38,924 bases of DNA from an uncultured Clostridia bacterium (GCA_946547105.1 CAMNOV010000011.1:1-38924); one strand, 5' to 3'; shown: positions 23,985 through 32,786, counted from the first letter of the stretch. Translations and numbers: made by a program. The notes: generated from the letters alone by a model not told the origin.

Positions 23985-25831
23985 TATCTCTGCCTCCCTT
24001 GGTAGTTATAGAACACCTGCGCCGACACGACCGACAGATCCTGCCCGACCCGGTCGTTATACAGGCGCATCGCAAAGTGCCGCACGCCCCGGCAGCGGCA
24101 AGTGCGCCGGAAGACCGAGGCAAAACCGCGCCCGCGCAGCGAGCGGAAAGCCAGGTTTCGCGGCGAGAGCATCCAGCTCCAGGCGCGCAGCTCGCTGCGG
24201 TCTTCGCGCCGTTCGTGGTCGGTCAGATAGCTCAGCGAGGCGGTGGCGTTGGTATCCGAGCGCATCACCAGCACCACGGAATTGACGTTTTTCAGCCGGT
24301 CGTAGCCGCCGAAGTGCTCGGTCGCGAAGCGGTAGACCTTCTCGATGGCGCGCCCGTAATCGGCGTAGACCCGCTCGAAGGCGCTCAGCCGCCCCTTTTC
24401 GTCCAGGTGGCAGACCCGTTCGCCGTCCACGGCGAAGGCGCGCGCCCCGATCTCCGTCCAGTAAAACCAGGCGGGATCGCCCGGCTCCGACAGCTCGTAG
24501 TCCCAGACCCAGGCGTGACCGCCGGCCGCGAGCAGATAGCGGTGTCCGTCGTCGCAGGCGCAGGCCGGGCCCTCCTTCAGATCCTCCAGCAGGCCCTTCA
24601 CCGCGCCGCCGCCGTTCACTTTGCGGGAAATGCAGACGACGTTGTTTTCATAGGCGGCGCTCGTGTCGCGCAGGCGCAGCACGCCGTGGCGGCTGTGCGC
24701 CCAGACGAGATTGTTTTCCACCAGGCACAGCGTCCCCGGCCGGTCGCAGCCGAGCTCGCTGTTGATGGGCACGAAGGGCATCTCCAGCGTCGCACGCCCG
24801 TCGAGCTTCGTCTCGGAGACCGCCGTGCGGCCGATCGAGTGCTCCTTGAGCACCACCAGATAGCTCTGCTGCTTGCCGAAGGCGGTGATTGGATCGCTGC
24901 TGTCCCCGGCCAGCTGGTACTGCGCCATCGGGAAATAGCCCGGATCCATCGCGATGTGGCTGCCGTTCCAGAAATAGGCGTTGGGCTGCGCCTCACTGCC
25001 CGCGAGCACCACGCACAGCGCGCCGGTGCCGCCGCAGACGGCCGCGCAGCGGCAGTCCATCACGCTGGCATAGGCCTCGGGGTTTTCCTTGGCGTAGGTA
25101 ATGCGCACCGTGTTATTCGCGGGTGGATCCGTGACTGGCGGCGCACTTTGAAAAGTCACCGTTCCCGCCGCGGCGTCCACGGTATAGTCGCCGTCTCCCA
25201 GGTCCTCTCCGTCCACTGTCACCTTCGTCACGGCGTCGATGTCTCCCACCGGCAGATGATAGACCGTCGCGCCGCTTTTGGCGTTGAACCAGACGGTCTT
25301 CTCCGCGCTCAGCCGGTTTTCCGGCTGGTAGAGATCGCCCGCGCCGCTGTCAGGATCGGCGTTGATGAGCGTCACCGGCGTATAGGCCGCCACCGGCTCC
25401 GCCGTCAGCGTGTCCGTCTGCGCGTCGAAGCAAACGCGGACGTATGCGCCGCGGGTCTTGTAGTACAGCGCCTCGTCGTAGCGGAAAAAGCAGCCCGCCT
25501 CCTGCGGCAGATTATCCATCAGCTGCTCCGTCGTCCCGTCCCGCAGCTGCCGGGCCCAGAGCTTCTCACCCGCGTGGAAGACCAGGCGATCGTGGAAGGG
25601 TCTGTCCGCCATCGCCTGCGCGCTGCCGCGCTCGGTCCCGTCCAGCCAGACCTGCCCGTCGCGGCAGTTGAGCGCGCCGTCGCGCCACATCAGGTTTTTC
25701 ATCTCCGGGCTCTCGCTGCGCCTGAGGCGGTAGTCCAGCTCCCAGAGGTTCAGCCCGCCGGAGAGGCGCTCAAAGCTCAGCCTGCGCTCTGTCGGCGCCG
25801 CCGGCAGGGCCATTCGATTTTCTCTTGCCAT
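23984..25831 (-). CDS. Phage tail nozzle/stabilisation protein
   Basis: 615 residues, almost entirely beta strands. The N-terminal segment, with KNLMWRDGALNCRDGQVWLD, has the opening typical of beta-propeller nozzle proteins of short-tailed phages (P22 gp10 or T7 gp12 type). Later parts show repeated blade-like segments (YLLAAGGHAWVWDYELSEPG, LSAFERVYADYGRA). A small inserted beta module lies near residues 200-255. The order capsid, connector, nozzle, fibre supports the assignment; no enzyme motif is seen. It starts 9 bases after the connector gene. Confidence 0.7.
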   Translation of the reverse strand: MARENRMALPAAPTERRLSFERLSGGLNLWELDYRLRRSESPEMKNLMWRDGALNCRDGQVWLDGTERGSAQAMADRPFHDRLVFHAGEKLWARQLRDGTTEQLMDNLPQEAGCFFRYDEALYYKTRGAYVRVCFDAQTDTLTAEPVAAYTPVTLINADPDSGAGDLYQPENRLSAEKTVWFNAKSGATVYHLPVGDIDAVTKVTVDGEDLGDGDYTVDAAAGTVTFQSAPPVTDPPANNTVRITYAKENPEAYASVMDCRCAAVCGGTGALCVVLAGSEAQPNAYFWNGSHIAMDPGYFPMAQYQLAGDSSDPITAFGKQQSYLVVLKEHSIGRTAVSETKLDGRATLEMPFVPINSELGCDRPGTLCLVENNLVWAHSRHGVLRLRDTSAAYENNVVCISRKVNGGGAVKGLLEDLKEGPACACDDGHRYLLAAGGHAWVWDYELSEPGDPAWFYWTEIGARAFAVDGERVCHLDEKGRLSAFERVYADYGRAIEKVYRFATEHFGGYDRLKNVNSVVLVMRSDTNATASLSYLTDHERREDRSELRAWSWMLSPRNLAFRSLRGRGFASVFRRTCRCRGVRHFAMRLYNDRVGQDLSVVSAQVFYNYQGRQR

Positions 25832-25840
25832 CGCCGTCCC

Positions 25841-26455
25841 TCACCACAGCTCACCGCAGTCGAAGCCCGCGTAGGCGTCGCGCACCCGGCTGCGCTCGGT
25901 CAGCACGGCCTCGCCCAGGCGGCGCAGGCGGCTTTCCCACTCGTTGTGGAGCGCGGCGTAGCGATAGGCGTCGTCATACATCACCAGCTGCCCCGCCACG
26001 AAGTAGGGCACGGCCGTGTGCGTTTCGGGGCTGTTGTCCAGCGGCGTATCGTCGTCCGGCTCATTGCCCACCGAGGCAGGATAGCGCCAGTATTCCGCCC
26101 AGAGCTCCGGCTGCTCCTCCGGCAGCAGCAGCTGGCGGCCCAGCAGCCGGAAGTCCTGCGACCGCCCTTCGCCGTCCGCGCGCAGAAGTCCCCCGTTCAT
26201 CAGCCGCCAGCAGTCCGTCGGCAGCGTGTAGAGCGTGCCGCCGGGCGTGCCGAGCTTTTCCAGCGTCCCCAGGCGCACGGCCGCGGGGATCTTCTTCACG
26301 GTCGTCGCGATCTGCATCACCGCGTCGTCCACCAGCGAGGGCATGGCCAGCACCAGATCCGCCTGGTCGTTATAGCTCAGCGGGATCTCGCTGCCCGCGA
26401 TCGTGCCGGCGTTGAGCAGCCGCAGCGCGGCCCGCTTGACCTGTCCGTAGGTCAT
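25841..26455 (-). CDS. Phage head-tail connector (adaptor) protein
   Basis: 204 residues, mainly helical: MTYGQVKRAALRLLNAG at the N-terminus, LSYNDQADLVLAMPSLVDDA in the first third and a C-terminal helix pair (YDDAYRYAALHNEWESRLRR). Size, helical content and location between capsid and nozzle match portal-adaptor proteins. The name is inferred from order. GGAGGTGA precedes the start. Confidence 0.6.
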   Translation of the reverse strand: MTYGQVKRAALRLLNAGTIAGSEIPLSYNDQADLVLAMPSLVDDAVMQIATTVKKIPAAVRLGTLEKLGTPGGTLYTLPTDCWRLMNGGLLRADGEGRSQDFRLLGRQLLLPEEQPELWAEYWRYPASVGNEPDDDTPLDNSPETHTAVPYFVAGQLVMYDDAYRYAALHNEWESRLRRLGEAVLTERSRVRDAYAGFDCGELW

Positions 26456-26500
26456 TGCATGTCACCTCCATCAGAATCCCTCCCGCCGCTCCCGCAAAAA

Positions 26501-27625
26501 TCAGCCGATATTCAGCACCGCGGTGCCGACGGCGATGGGCTTGTTGGCCGCGTCGAGCTCGGCCACGCGCAGAAACTTCATCCCGGCGGCGGGCGTCAGC
26601 TCCGCGCTGTCGCCCGAAAGCTCCGTCCATCCGCTGCCGCTCACGGCCGTGCCGTAGCTCACGGCGGGCAGGGCGGCCGCGGTGGCGGCCATGGCGTAGA
26701 CGCGCTTGGCGCCCTCCAGCGCGCCGTTGACGAAGAGCAGGCTCTTGCCGGGCGCGCTCGCGGAGGTGATCACGCTCAGGCTCTTCATGCCCTCCTGGCC
26801 GCCGTGGACGTAGACGGCGTTGATCTTCTCATTGAGCACGAAGCAGTCGTAGATGAAGCGGCCTTCGACCAGATAGCCGGAGATGCCGGGAGGGTTGTCG
26901 TGGATCTTGTACTCCTCCAGCTGCTGGGGCGCGGCGGCAGCCACGGCGTGGCTGATGATGAAGGCCGTGCCGGCGGGCAGATGGTTGGAGGGCACCTTGA
27001 CGATGCGGCAGCCGTCCACCTCGCCGATCACGCCGCGCGCGAGCATGTCCTGGGAGGCGTCGCCGTACTTGACGAAGGCGGCGTCCTGCTTGAGAAGATT
27101 GGCGTAGCGGTAGCTGCAGAAGGCCACGCGGCCCTTGCAGGGCACGTTGTTGTCGCCCAGCTTCTCCATGCCGGCGAGGAAGGCGGCATAGGCGTTGGTC
27201 TTGTCGATGGCGCTGTCGGCGTAGTTGCCGGCGGCCATGGCGCTGTCGGCCAGGGTCTTGAACACGTAGGTGTCAAATTCGGGCACGACCACCTCGCGGA
27301 TCTGGCGCGCCAGGGCGCGGCCGGCGTCGGACACCATCTCGGACTGCAGCTTGTCGCCCTTGTCGATGATGAAGGTGAAGCTGCGGTCGCGCGTGACCTC
27401 CAGATTCTGCACGCTGCGGCTCAGATCGGCCGGCACGCCGTAGCGCTGCTCGCCGCTGCGGGTGTAGTCGTTCATCTGAACGACGGGGAGGCTGTAGACC
27501 ATAAAGGTCTTGCCGCCCTTGAACTGATAATCCTTGCTCAGCGCCAGCATGGCCTGAGACTCCTGAGCGAAACGCTCGTCTACCTGCTTGAGGTATCTGC
27601 TTGCCAGGTTCATTCCGCCTGCCAT
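26501..27625 (-). CDS. Phage major capsid protein
   Basis: 374 residues: an N-terminal helix (NLASRYLKQVDERFAQES), a long central helix region with REVVVPEFDTYVFKTLAD, a P-domain and A-domain pattern (VKVPSNHLPAGTAFIISHA, KINAVYVHGGQEGMKSLSV) and a C-terminal Ig-like or decoration segment after about 310 (SGSGWTELSGDSAELTPAAG). It follows the scaffold gene as usual, but a 381-base hairpin-filled gap lies between them. GGAGAG precedes the start. The HK97-type fold is inferred. Confidence 0.85.
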   Translation of the reverse strand: MAGGMNLASRYLKQVDERFAQESQAMLALSKDYQFKGGKTFMVYSLPVVQMNDYTRSGEQRYGVPADLSRSVQNLEVTRDRSFTFIIDKGDKLQSEMVSDAGRALARQIREVVVPEFDTYVFKTLADSAMAAGNYADSAIDKTNAYAAFLAGMEKLGDNNVPCKGRVAFCSYRYANLLKQDAAFVKYGDASQDMLARGVIGEVDGCRIVKVPSNHLPAGTAFIISHAVAAAAPQQLEEYKIHDNPPGISGYLVEGRFIYDCFVLNEKINAVYVHGGQEGMKSLSVITSASAPGKSLLFVNGALEGAKRVYAMAATAAALPAVSYGTAVSGSGWTELSGDSAELTPAAGMKFLRVAELDAANKPIAVGTAVLNIG

Positions 27626-28006
27626 AAATCACATCTCTCCTTTTCTGTGATTGAGGATCTGTCAAAAAAGCCTCGCAGAGTTTTTCGCGTCGCAACGCGA
27701 AAAAGCAATCATAATCCGTGTTTTCCGGGGACATGCGCCTCGGAAAACACTCTTTGCGCCCTGCCGCGTCCTCACAAGCTCCGTATCGTCTCGCTTCCGT
27801 TCTGAGCACGAAAGCTCGCTCACTCCGCTGTTCGTCCTTTTTCAAATTCAAAGCAAATGGCTTTGAATTTGAGAGGAAAACGGAAGGAGCGGATAGGAAG
27901 CTTTCCCGGCGCTTCGAAACCGGGGAAGCGGACTGGAGCGAGTTTCGTTTGACGAAGGGCGAAACCCCTCAACGAAAAGCCCAGCGAAGCGGGTTTTCGT
28001 TGAAGC
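27626..28006. other. Gene-free stretch inside the phage operon, between scaffold and capsid
   Basis: 381 bases with no supported gene. Apart from the capsid ribosome site it is filled by hairpin-chain array 3. Gaps this long are rare in phage structural operons. Confidence 0.75.
27681..28002. repeat. Hairpin-chain array 3 between scaffold and capsid genes
   Basis: Inverted repeats at 27681-27704 (10 bp, loop CGCA), 27718-27750 (10 bp), 27804-27817 (4 bp, nested in an 8-bp outer stem 27794-27801 with 27879-27886), 27842-27872 (13 bp, loop AAATG), 27900-27929 (10 bp, one G-T pair), 27942-27965 (6 bp) and 27970-28002 (12 bp, one bulge). Same architecture as array 1, different sequences. It ends four bases from the scaffold stop codon. 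Confidence 0.8.
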
Positions 28007-28663
28007 CTACCAGGCGTCGCTGTCAAAGCCCGCGAGGAAGGGGTCACCCGGTCTGGTATCCGTGCTTCCGCCTCCGCTCACGCCGCGCACCGGCGCGCGC
28101 TCGGCGGCGCGGCGGCCGGCTTCGCGGCGGCTGTTTTCACGGCGCAGGTTTTCCAGCGCCTCCCGGTGCTGCCGCTCGTTCCAGGCGGCGAAGGCCGCCG
28201 TGAGCGACTTTTTGCCGCGCAGGCTCTCCAGCACCACCTCCGTGGGGATGCTGCGCCCCTGCATTTCGGGGAACACGCGCAGCAGCTCCTCCGCCTCCGC
28301 GCCGAGATCCCGCGCCGCGTCGGCCTCTTTCAGCTCGCTGAGCTCGCGCAGCCTGCGCTGGGCGCGCTCCGTGGCCTGCGCCTTCTGCCAGATCGCCGGA
28401 AGCTCGCTCTCATCGAGCTCCACCTCCCGGTCCTCGTGGTCGACGCGGGCCGTAAAGCGCAGTTTAGGGCTCGCCGGCGTCGATTCGCCCGTGGTAGGGG
28501 CCGTCGCCATCGGCTCTTCCCGCGGCGGGAGGGCGTCGCCGCCCTCTCCGTCCCCGGCCTCAGCCCCGGCAAAGAGATCCTCATCCTCGGTCCATCCCTC
28601 GGGCAGCAGGAGATCCTCCTCCGGCGCGGCCGTCTGTTCGATCTGTTCGATTTGTTCGCTCAT
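28007..28663 (-). CDS. Phage scaffolding protein
   Basis: 218 residues, strongly acidic at the N-terminus (PEEDLLLPEGWTEDEDLF) and helical in the middle (WQKAQATERAQRRLRELSEL, residues about 90-115), with an Arg-rich stretch near 190 and a short C-terminal tail. Lack of enzyme motifs, charge pattern and position directly before capsid are typical of scaffold proteins, which leave the prohead during maturation. GGAGATAACG precedes the start. Confidence 0.75.
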   Translation of the reverse strand: MSEQIEQIEQTAAPEEDLLLPEGWTEDEDLFAGAEAGDGEGGDALPPREEPMATAPTTGESTPASPKLRFTARVDHEDREVELDESELPAIWQKAQATERAQRRLRELSELKEADAARDLGAEAEELLRVFPEMQGRSIPTEVVLESLRGKKSLTAAFAAWNERQHREALENLRRENSRREAGRRAAERAPVRGVSGGGSTDTRPGDPFLAGFDSDAW

Positions 28664-28703
28664 CGTTATCTCCTTTCATGGTGAGAAAGAATCAACTGTC
28701 TTT

Positions 28704-30683
28704 TTATTTCGCCGCCTGGCCGATCAGCGCCCGCTGCGCGACCTTGGGCAGCGCGTCGTAGCGCGCCTGCACCGTGCCGGTCAGGCCGCCGAAGAGCTTG
28801 TCCTCGTCGAGGCTCCCGCCCATGGCGGGCAGGCCCTCGGCGGGCTTTTCCGTCTCCCCGGCCTTCTGCTCGCGCGAGCGGATGCTCTCGATCAGCTCCT
28901 GTCTGCGCGGGATCAGCTTGTCGGGGATGCGTTCGAGGTAATCCAGCACCTCCAGCACGCCGTCGCGGCGCAGGTTGTCGAGGGTCTGCACCATGGCGAT
29001 CTCGCTGTAATAGGTGGTCGCGCCGACGTCCACGGCGATGTTCAGCCAGAGGTTTTTGAACTGCGCAAAGTCAAAATCCTCCAGCACCCGGCGCGTGACG
29101 GTCTGCATCCGCATCTGTCCGCTCACCGGGTCGATCTGCGGACGGTCGGCCTCGTCGAGCAGCGGCTCTTCCATGCTGCGCTCGCGCACCAGCGGGCGGC
29201 TGCCGTAGTAAGTGCCCATCATGTCCAGCAATATCGCGCCGATCTGCTCGAGCCACTCGTGCAGTCCCGCGCGGACGTTCTCCAGCGGCACCTCGGAGCT
29301 TGACTGCAGCACCATCAGGGCCGAGGTGTTGTCCGGGCGAACGTTGCCCATCTGGGCGTCGGTCGCGCCGAGGCATTCCTTCGTGTAGCTGAGGGCCTTG
29401 TCGATGGCCAGCATGATCTGCCCCGACATATCCGCCGGCTGGATGCTCGCCGCCACATCGCGCAGGTTCATCTCCGGCGGGAGATTGCGCACGCCGATGG
29501 CCGAGCCGATCTCGTTGTCCCAGCCGGCGATCAGGTCGGCGTTGTAGACGGTCTTCGGGAAGCTCTGCAGCTGCAGATGCCGGAACACCAGCGCCATCAT
29601 CGAATTGATGAAGATCTGGTTCGGCACGATGCCGGTCACGAGTGCGCGGCCGTGGTACTGGTTTTTCTGCTTTTCCCAGTTGCCCCAGGCGATCGGATAG
29701 CGGCTGAGGCCCGTGTCGAGGTCCTCGTAGATGACGCCGTCCTTCGTGGCCTTCGTCACGTGCACGCGCGTCACCTTCCGCTTCTTCTCCTGCCGCTTCC
29801 AGAGCGTTTCGCCCGCCGGGCCGGTCTTCACGCGGCCCTGCTCGTCGCGCTCGGGAACGGGCTCGCCGTCTTCGCCGCTGAGAAGCTCGGTCTCCGCCTG
29901 CCCGTCCGGACCGAGGACGCTCTCCTCCTCCGTCACCTTCGTGTACAGCAGCACGTAGAGCGCCTTGCCGGTCTTTTCATCCTCGGGCGCAAGCTCCGTT
30001 TTCCCGCCCACGCCCGCCTGGTCCTGGACGTCCGCGTCGGGCTGGATCTCGCCGCGCCAGCCCTTCCGGCGGTATTTTTTCGCCTCGGCCTGCAGATTTT
30101 CCACCGTGTCGCGCCCGACGATCAGGATATAGGGCTGGCTCTCCACGTCCGCGACATTGGGATTGCCGAACATCACGTTGATGCCGTCGACCAGCTCCAT
30201 TTTGATTTCGCCCCGGCAGCCGTTGAAGGCGCCGCCATAGGGCAGCGCGTCGGGGTCCCAGTAGAAGTGGGCGCAGTAGTCGCCGGTCTGCGCGCCGTCG
30301 AGCAGCGCCTCGCGCACGCGAAAGTCCATCTTGAACTTCTCAAAGAGATTGCGCACCTCCGCCGTGGCGTACACGGCGGCGTTGGTCTCGGGATCTGCCA
30401 GGTTCTCGCCGTCGTAGTAGCTCAGCGGCTCAAAGCTCACCGTCGCCGCCGACGAGGTCAGCGAGGCGACGAAGAGCGAGGCGATGCGCTTGATGATGTT
30501 GAAGGTCGGCCTGGCCAGGCGGCTCATCGCCTCCGTCTCCGGGATGTGCAGCCACTGGTTGCCCGCAAAAAACTCGATGTTCGTGTTGACGAGCCGGTAC
30601 TGGTTGGGCGTGAGGGAGTTGTTGTAGGCCCGGCCCAGCTCGTAATAGGTCCAGGCCCGGTTCTGCTCGTCGCCGCGCCTCAT
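28704..30683 (-). CDS. Phage portal protein (P22-like)
   Basis: 659 residues, in the range of large portals of short-tailed phages (P22 about 725). N-terminal RLVNTNIEFFAGNQW and RPTFNIIKRIASLFVASLTS, then YWDPDALPYGG and GINVMFGNPNVADVESQPYI near 140-185, are typical of this family. The helical C-terminal third holds the stem and barrel. It forms the ring through which the terminase loads DNA. Its ATG overlaps the stop of the 77-residue gene (ATGA). Confidence 0.88.
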   Translation of the reverse strand: MRRGDEQNRAWTYYELGRAYNNSLTPNQYRLVNTNIEFFAGNQWLHIPETEAMSRLARPTFNIIKRIASLFVASLTSSAATVSFEPLSYYDGENLADPETNAAVYATAEVRNLFEKFKMDFRVREALLDGAQTGDYCAHFYWDPDALPYGGAFNGCRGEIKMELVDGINVMFGNPNVADVESQPYILIVGRDTVENLQAEAKKYRRKGWRGEIQPDADVQDQAGVGGKTELAPEDEKTGKALYVLLYTKVTEEESVLGPDGQAETELLSGEDGEPVPERDEQGRVKTGPAGETLWKRQEKKRKVTRVHVTKATKDGVIYEDLDTGLSRYPIAWGNWEKQKNQYHGRALVTGIVPNQIFINSMMALVFRHLQLQSFPKTVYNADLIAGWDNEIGSAIGVRNLPPEMNLRDVAASIQPADMSGQIMLAIDKALSYTKECLGATDAQMGNVRPDNTSALMVLQSSSEVPLENVRAGLHEWLEQIGAILLDMMGTYYGSRPLVRERSMEEPLLDEADRPQIDPVSGQMRMQTVTRRVLEDFDFAQFKNLWLNIAVDVGATTYYSEIAMVQTLDNLRRDGVLEVLDYLERIPDKLIPRRQELIESIRSREQKAGETEKPAEGLPAMGGSLDEDKLFGGLTGTVQARYDALPKVAQRALIGQAAK

Positions 30684-30913
30684 ACGCCGTCCTCCCTCAT
30701 GCGCTCCGTGCCGTAGGCCACGTCCGCGTTATAGCCCATCAGCGCGCGAAAGGCCCGCTGATCGGCCTCGATCTGCCGCAGCCGCTCCTGCTCGTCCGCG
30801 TCCGGCGCGGCGGGCGCAGGACGGCTCTCCGCGCCGCGCGGGACGAAGCTCCCCAGCGCGAAAAGCGCCGCGCCCAGCAGCAGGCCGATCAGCCCGCATA
30901 CAAATTCCGTCAT
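30680..30913 (-). CDS. Small phage membrane protein
   Basis: 77 residues: one membrane helix (about 5-25, FVCGLIGLLLGAALFALGSF), a Pro/Ala/Glu-rich spacer and a C-terminal helix (EQERLRQIEADQRAFRALMG). A small gene of this shape between large terminase and portal is common in Clostridia phages; its role is unknown. AGGAGGA precedes the start, and the stop overlaps the portal start. Confidence 0.7.
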   Translation of the reverse strand: MTEFVCGLIGLLLGAALFALGSFVPRGAESRPAPAAPDADEQERLRQIEADQRAFRALMGYNADVAYGTERMREDGV

Positions 30914-30945
30914 GCTTTTCCTCCTGTCGATGCATTTTCCCCTTT

Positions 30946-30994
30946 GGCTTCCCCTTGAGGGGAAGCTGTCAGCGAAGCTGACTGATGAGGTGTC
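30946..30994. repeat. TTCCCCTTGAGGGGAA repeat between large terminase and the 77-residue gene
   Basis: First hairpin CTTCCCC/GGGGAAG, second hairpin TCAGC-GAA-GCTGA, then CTGATGAGGTG. Same family as 21380 and 32915. Confidence 0.85.
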
Positions 30995-31005
30995 TTTCCA
31001 AGGGA

Positions 31006-32484
31006 TTAATTGACCCCATACGGGTCAAACAGCACGCCCGGGTCGTTGAAGGCGCGCTCCTCCGGCCGCTCCCGCGGCGTCTGCTGCGGCGGCAGCGCCC
31101 CGCCGGCAAAGATCAGGCGGCTGAGCGCCTGCGTCGCCGCGTCCACCATGTCGTCGTGCGCGCCGTTGGGAAAGGCCGTGAACTGGTCGATGAAGTCCTC
31201 GGCCCAGGCCGCCTTCTCCGTCAGCGGGACGAAGACGTGTCCCGATTCGATGGCCGGCGCGACCGCGTTGACGCGCGCGAGCTTGCCGCCCAGGGGGTTG
31301 ACCGGGATGCAGAACATCTCCCGCTGCAGGGTCTGGATGATCGCCGGGCCGTTGGCCTTGTCCTCGATCAGCACGCTGCGCGCCCCGGGATAGAGCTTCG
31401 CCGCGGCGCGGATGGTGGCCAGCGTGCCGGGGAAATCCAGATGCCGGTTGAGGCAGTAGCGCAGGTAGTAGAATTCTCCCAGCTTGCCCCAGACCTGCAC
31501 GCTGACGAAGTCGTTGTCTTCCCCGCCCTTGAAGGCGGCGTCCACGCTGATGACCTCGGATGCAAAGCGCGGGACCTCCGCCGGGTCGTAGCGCCGCCAC
31601 CAGGACCGCCGGATGAGGTTCCCCTCATCCCGGCGCGGCGCGCAGCGGTACAGCGCCGTCCATGCGCGCGTTCCGCCCTTCGGGTCGGCGAGGTAGGCGG
31701 CCTTGAACTGCCGCAGCCAGTCCCTGTCCTTGCCGAGCTCCGGGCAGAGAGGCTCTCCGGGAAGGCGGCCCATCGGGTCGTCTGCCTCGGCCTCCAGAGG
31801 CAGACGCAGCAGCTCGGCGTTATCCTCCGTCCGCAGGATGCGCGCCGCGAGATCGTCCTCGTGCCAGGGCGTCATGATCATAATCACCTTGCCCCCGGCT
31901 GCCAGGCGCGATTTCAGCGAGTTCTGCCATTCCTCCCACAGCCGTTCGCGGTAGACTGCGGAATCGGCCTCCTGCCGGTTTTTCACCGGATCGTCGATGA
32001 CGATCAGCTCGGCGGGGTTGCCGGTGATGCCGGCCATGATGCCCCGGCTGATCAGCCGTCCCCCGCCGCCGGAGAGCTCCACTTCCTGCGCCCGGTCCAC
32101 CGCGCCTGTGCCGATGCCGAAAATCCTCGGCCCGTACTCCCGGATCTTCTCGCGGTTTCGGCGGCAGAAGCGCTCGGCAAAGTCGCTGTCATAGCTTGCC
32201 AGGACCACCCGGTGCTCCGGGTGGCAGCCCAGATACCAAGCGGGCAGGCTCTCGGTGACGGTGCTGCTCTTCCCGTGCTGCGGCGGCGTCTCGATCACCA
32301 GGATGTCGTAGGCGTGTCCACTTTTCTGCTCCAGAAAGTCCTGCACCCGCACGGCGAGGAATTCGCTCAGCCGCGTGCGCTTCCAGCCCGGCCCCTGCAC
32401 GTAGGCCAGATACTCGCCGAAGCGCCGCCGGGCCAGCTCCCGCTTCGCCAGCTCCGCCATCACGTCCGCCGGCAGCGCCTTCAT
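31006..32484 (-). CDS. Phage terminase large subunit
   Basis: 492 residues. ATPase domain: ETPPQHGKSS (Walker A, about residue 64) and AELIVIDDPVKN (Walker B), with TPWHEDDLA as a downstream conserved block. The nuclease domain (from about 315) keeps its acidic residues: SVDAAFKGGEDNDF, VLIEDKANGPAII and HDDMVDAATQ. It cuts and pumps DNA into proheads through the portal. All motifs look intact. The start at MKALPADV is chosen because it overlaps the small subunit stop as ATGA; a longer frame to 32634 lies over the small subunit gene. This is the TIGR01630-type large terminase by its motif style. Confidence 0.93.
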   Translation of the reverse strand: MKALPADVMAELAKRELARRRFGEYLAYVQGPGWKRTRLSEFLAVRVQDFLEQKSGHAYDILVIETPPQHGKSSTVTESLPAWYLGCHPEHRVVLASYDSDFAERFCRRNREKIREYGPRIFGIGTGAVDRAQEVELSGGGGRLISRGIMAGITGNPAELIVIDDPVKNRQEADSAVYRERLWEEWQNSLKSRLAAGGKVIMIMTPWHEDDLAARILRTEDNAELLRLPLEAEADDPMGRLPGEPLCPELGKDRDWLRQFKAAYLADPKGGTRAWTALYRCAPRRDEGNLIRRSWWRRYDPAEVPRFASEVISVDAAFKGGEDNDFVSVQVWGKLGEFYYLRYCLNRHLDFPGTLATIRAAAKLYPGARSVLIEDKANGPAIIQTLQREMFCIPVNPLGGKLARVNAVAPAIESGHVFVPLTEKAAWAEDFIDQFTAFPNGAHDDMVDAATQALSRLIFAGGALPPQQTPRERPEERAFNDPGVLFDPYGVN

Positions 32485-32786
32485 TTCCGCGCCTTCCCGG
32501 CCATTGCCAGCAGCTCCTCGTCGCTCATCGCCCGCAGATCGATCGTCGACGCTTTCTTCCTCGGCTCCTCCGTCCCGGCCAGCTCCCGGAGGAAGGCGGC
32601 CGCCTTCAGATCGCCGTTCACGGCCTTTTTCCATTGGGCATACAGCAGCGCGCCGGCCCCCGTGGGCTCCACGCCGCGCGCCTCCAGTTCCCGGCGCAGC
32701 TCCTCGTCCTCGTCCAGCGTCAGACGCAGCAGCTTTCTCGCCAGTTTCTGCATGTCCGTGGTCTGTCTCCTTTTTCCCTCGCTCAC
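32481..32786 (-). CDS. Phage terminase small subunit (probable)
   Basis: 101 residues, helical and highly charged (LARKLLRLTLDEDEELRREL, then GDLKAAAFLREL). Small size, charge and overlap with the large subunit make it the DNA-recognising small terminase. The start is GTG 32786 because AAAGGAGG lies eight bases upstream; ATG 32822 would place that site inside the gene. A weak promoter (TTGTTT, 17 bases, TATGGT at 32818-32846) lies just upstream. Confidence 0.65.
   Translation of the reverse strand: MSEGKRRQTTDMQKLARKLLRLTLDEDEELRRELEARGVEPTGAGALLYAQWKKAVNGDLKAAAFLRELAGTEEPRKKASTIDLRAMSDEELLAMAGKARK

Larger units (their letters stand above)
19586..32786 (-). mobile_element. Compact short-tailed-phage structural cassette (cryptic prophage or domesticated, GTA-like element)
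   Basis: Thirteen minus-strand genes run from small terminase to a coiled-coil virion protein, with mostly 1-4 base stop/start overlaps. There are packaging, head, connector, nozzle, fibre and lysis genes but no tape measure, sheath, integrase, repressor or replication gene, so a podovirus-like particle is expected. Base composition and ribosome sites match the host. Host-type short repeats sit at 20911, 21380 and 30946, a hairpin chain at 27681-28002, and another short repeat just outside at 32915, yet no reading frame is broken. A cargo or function beyond particle formation cannot be read from the sequence. Confidence 0.85.
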
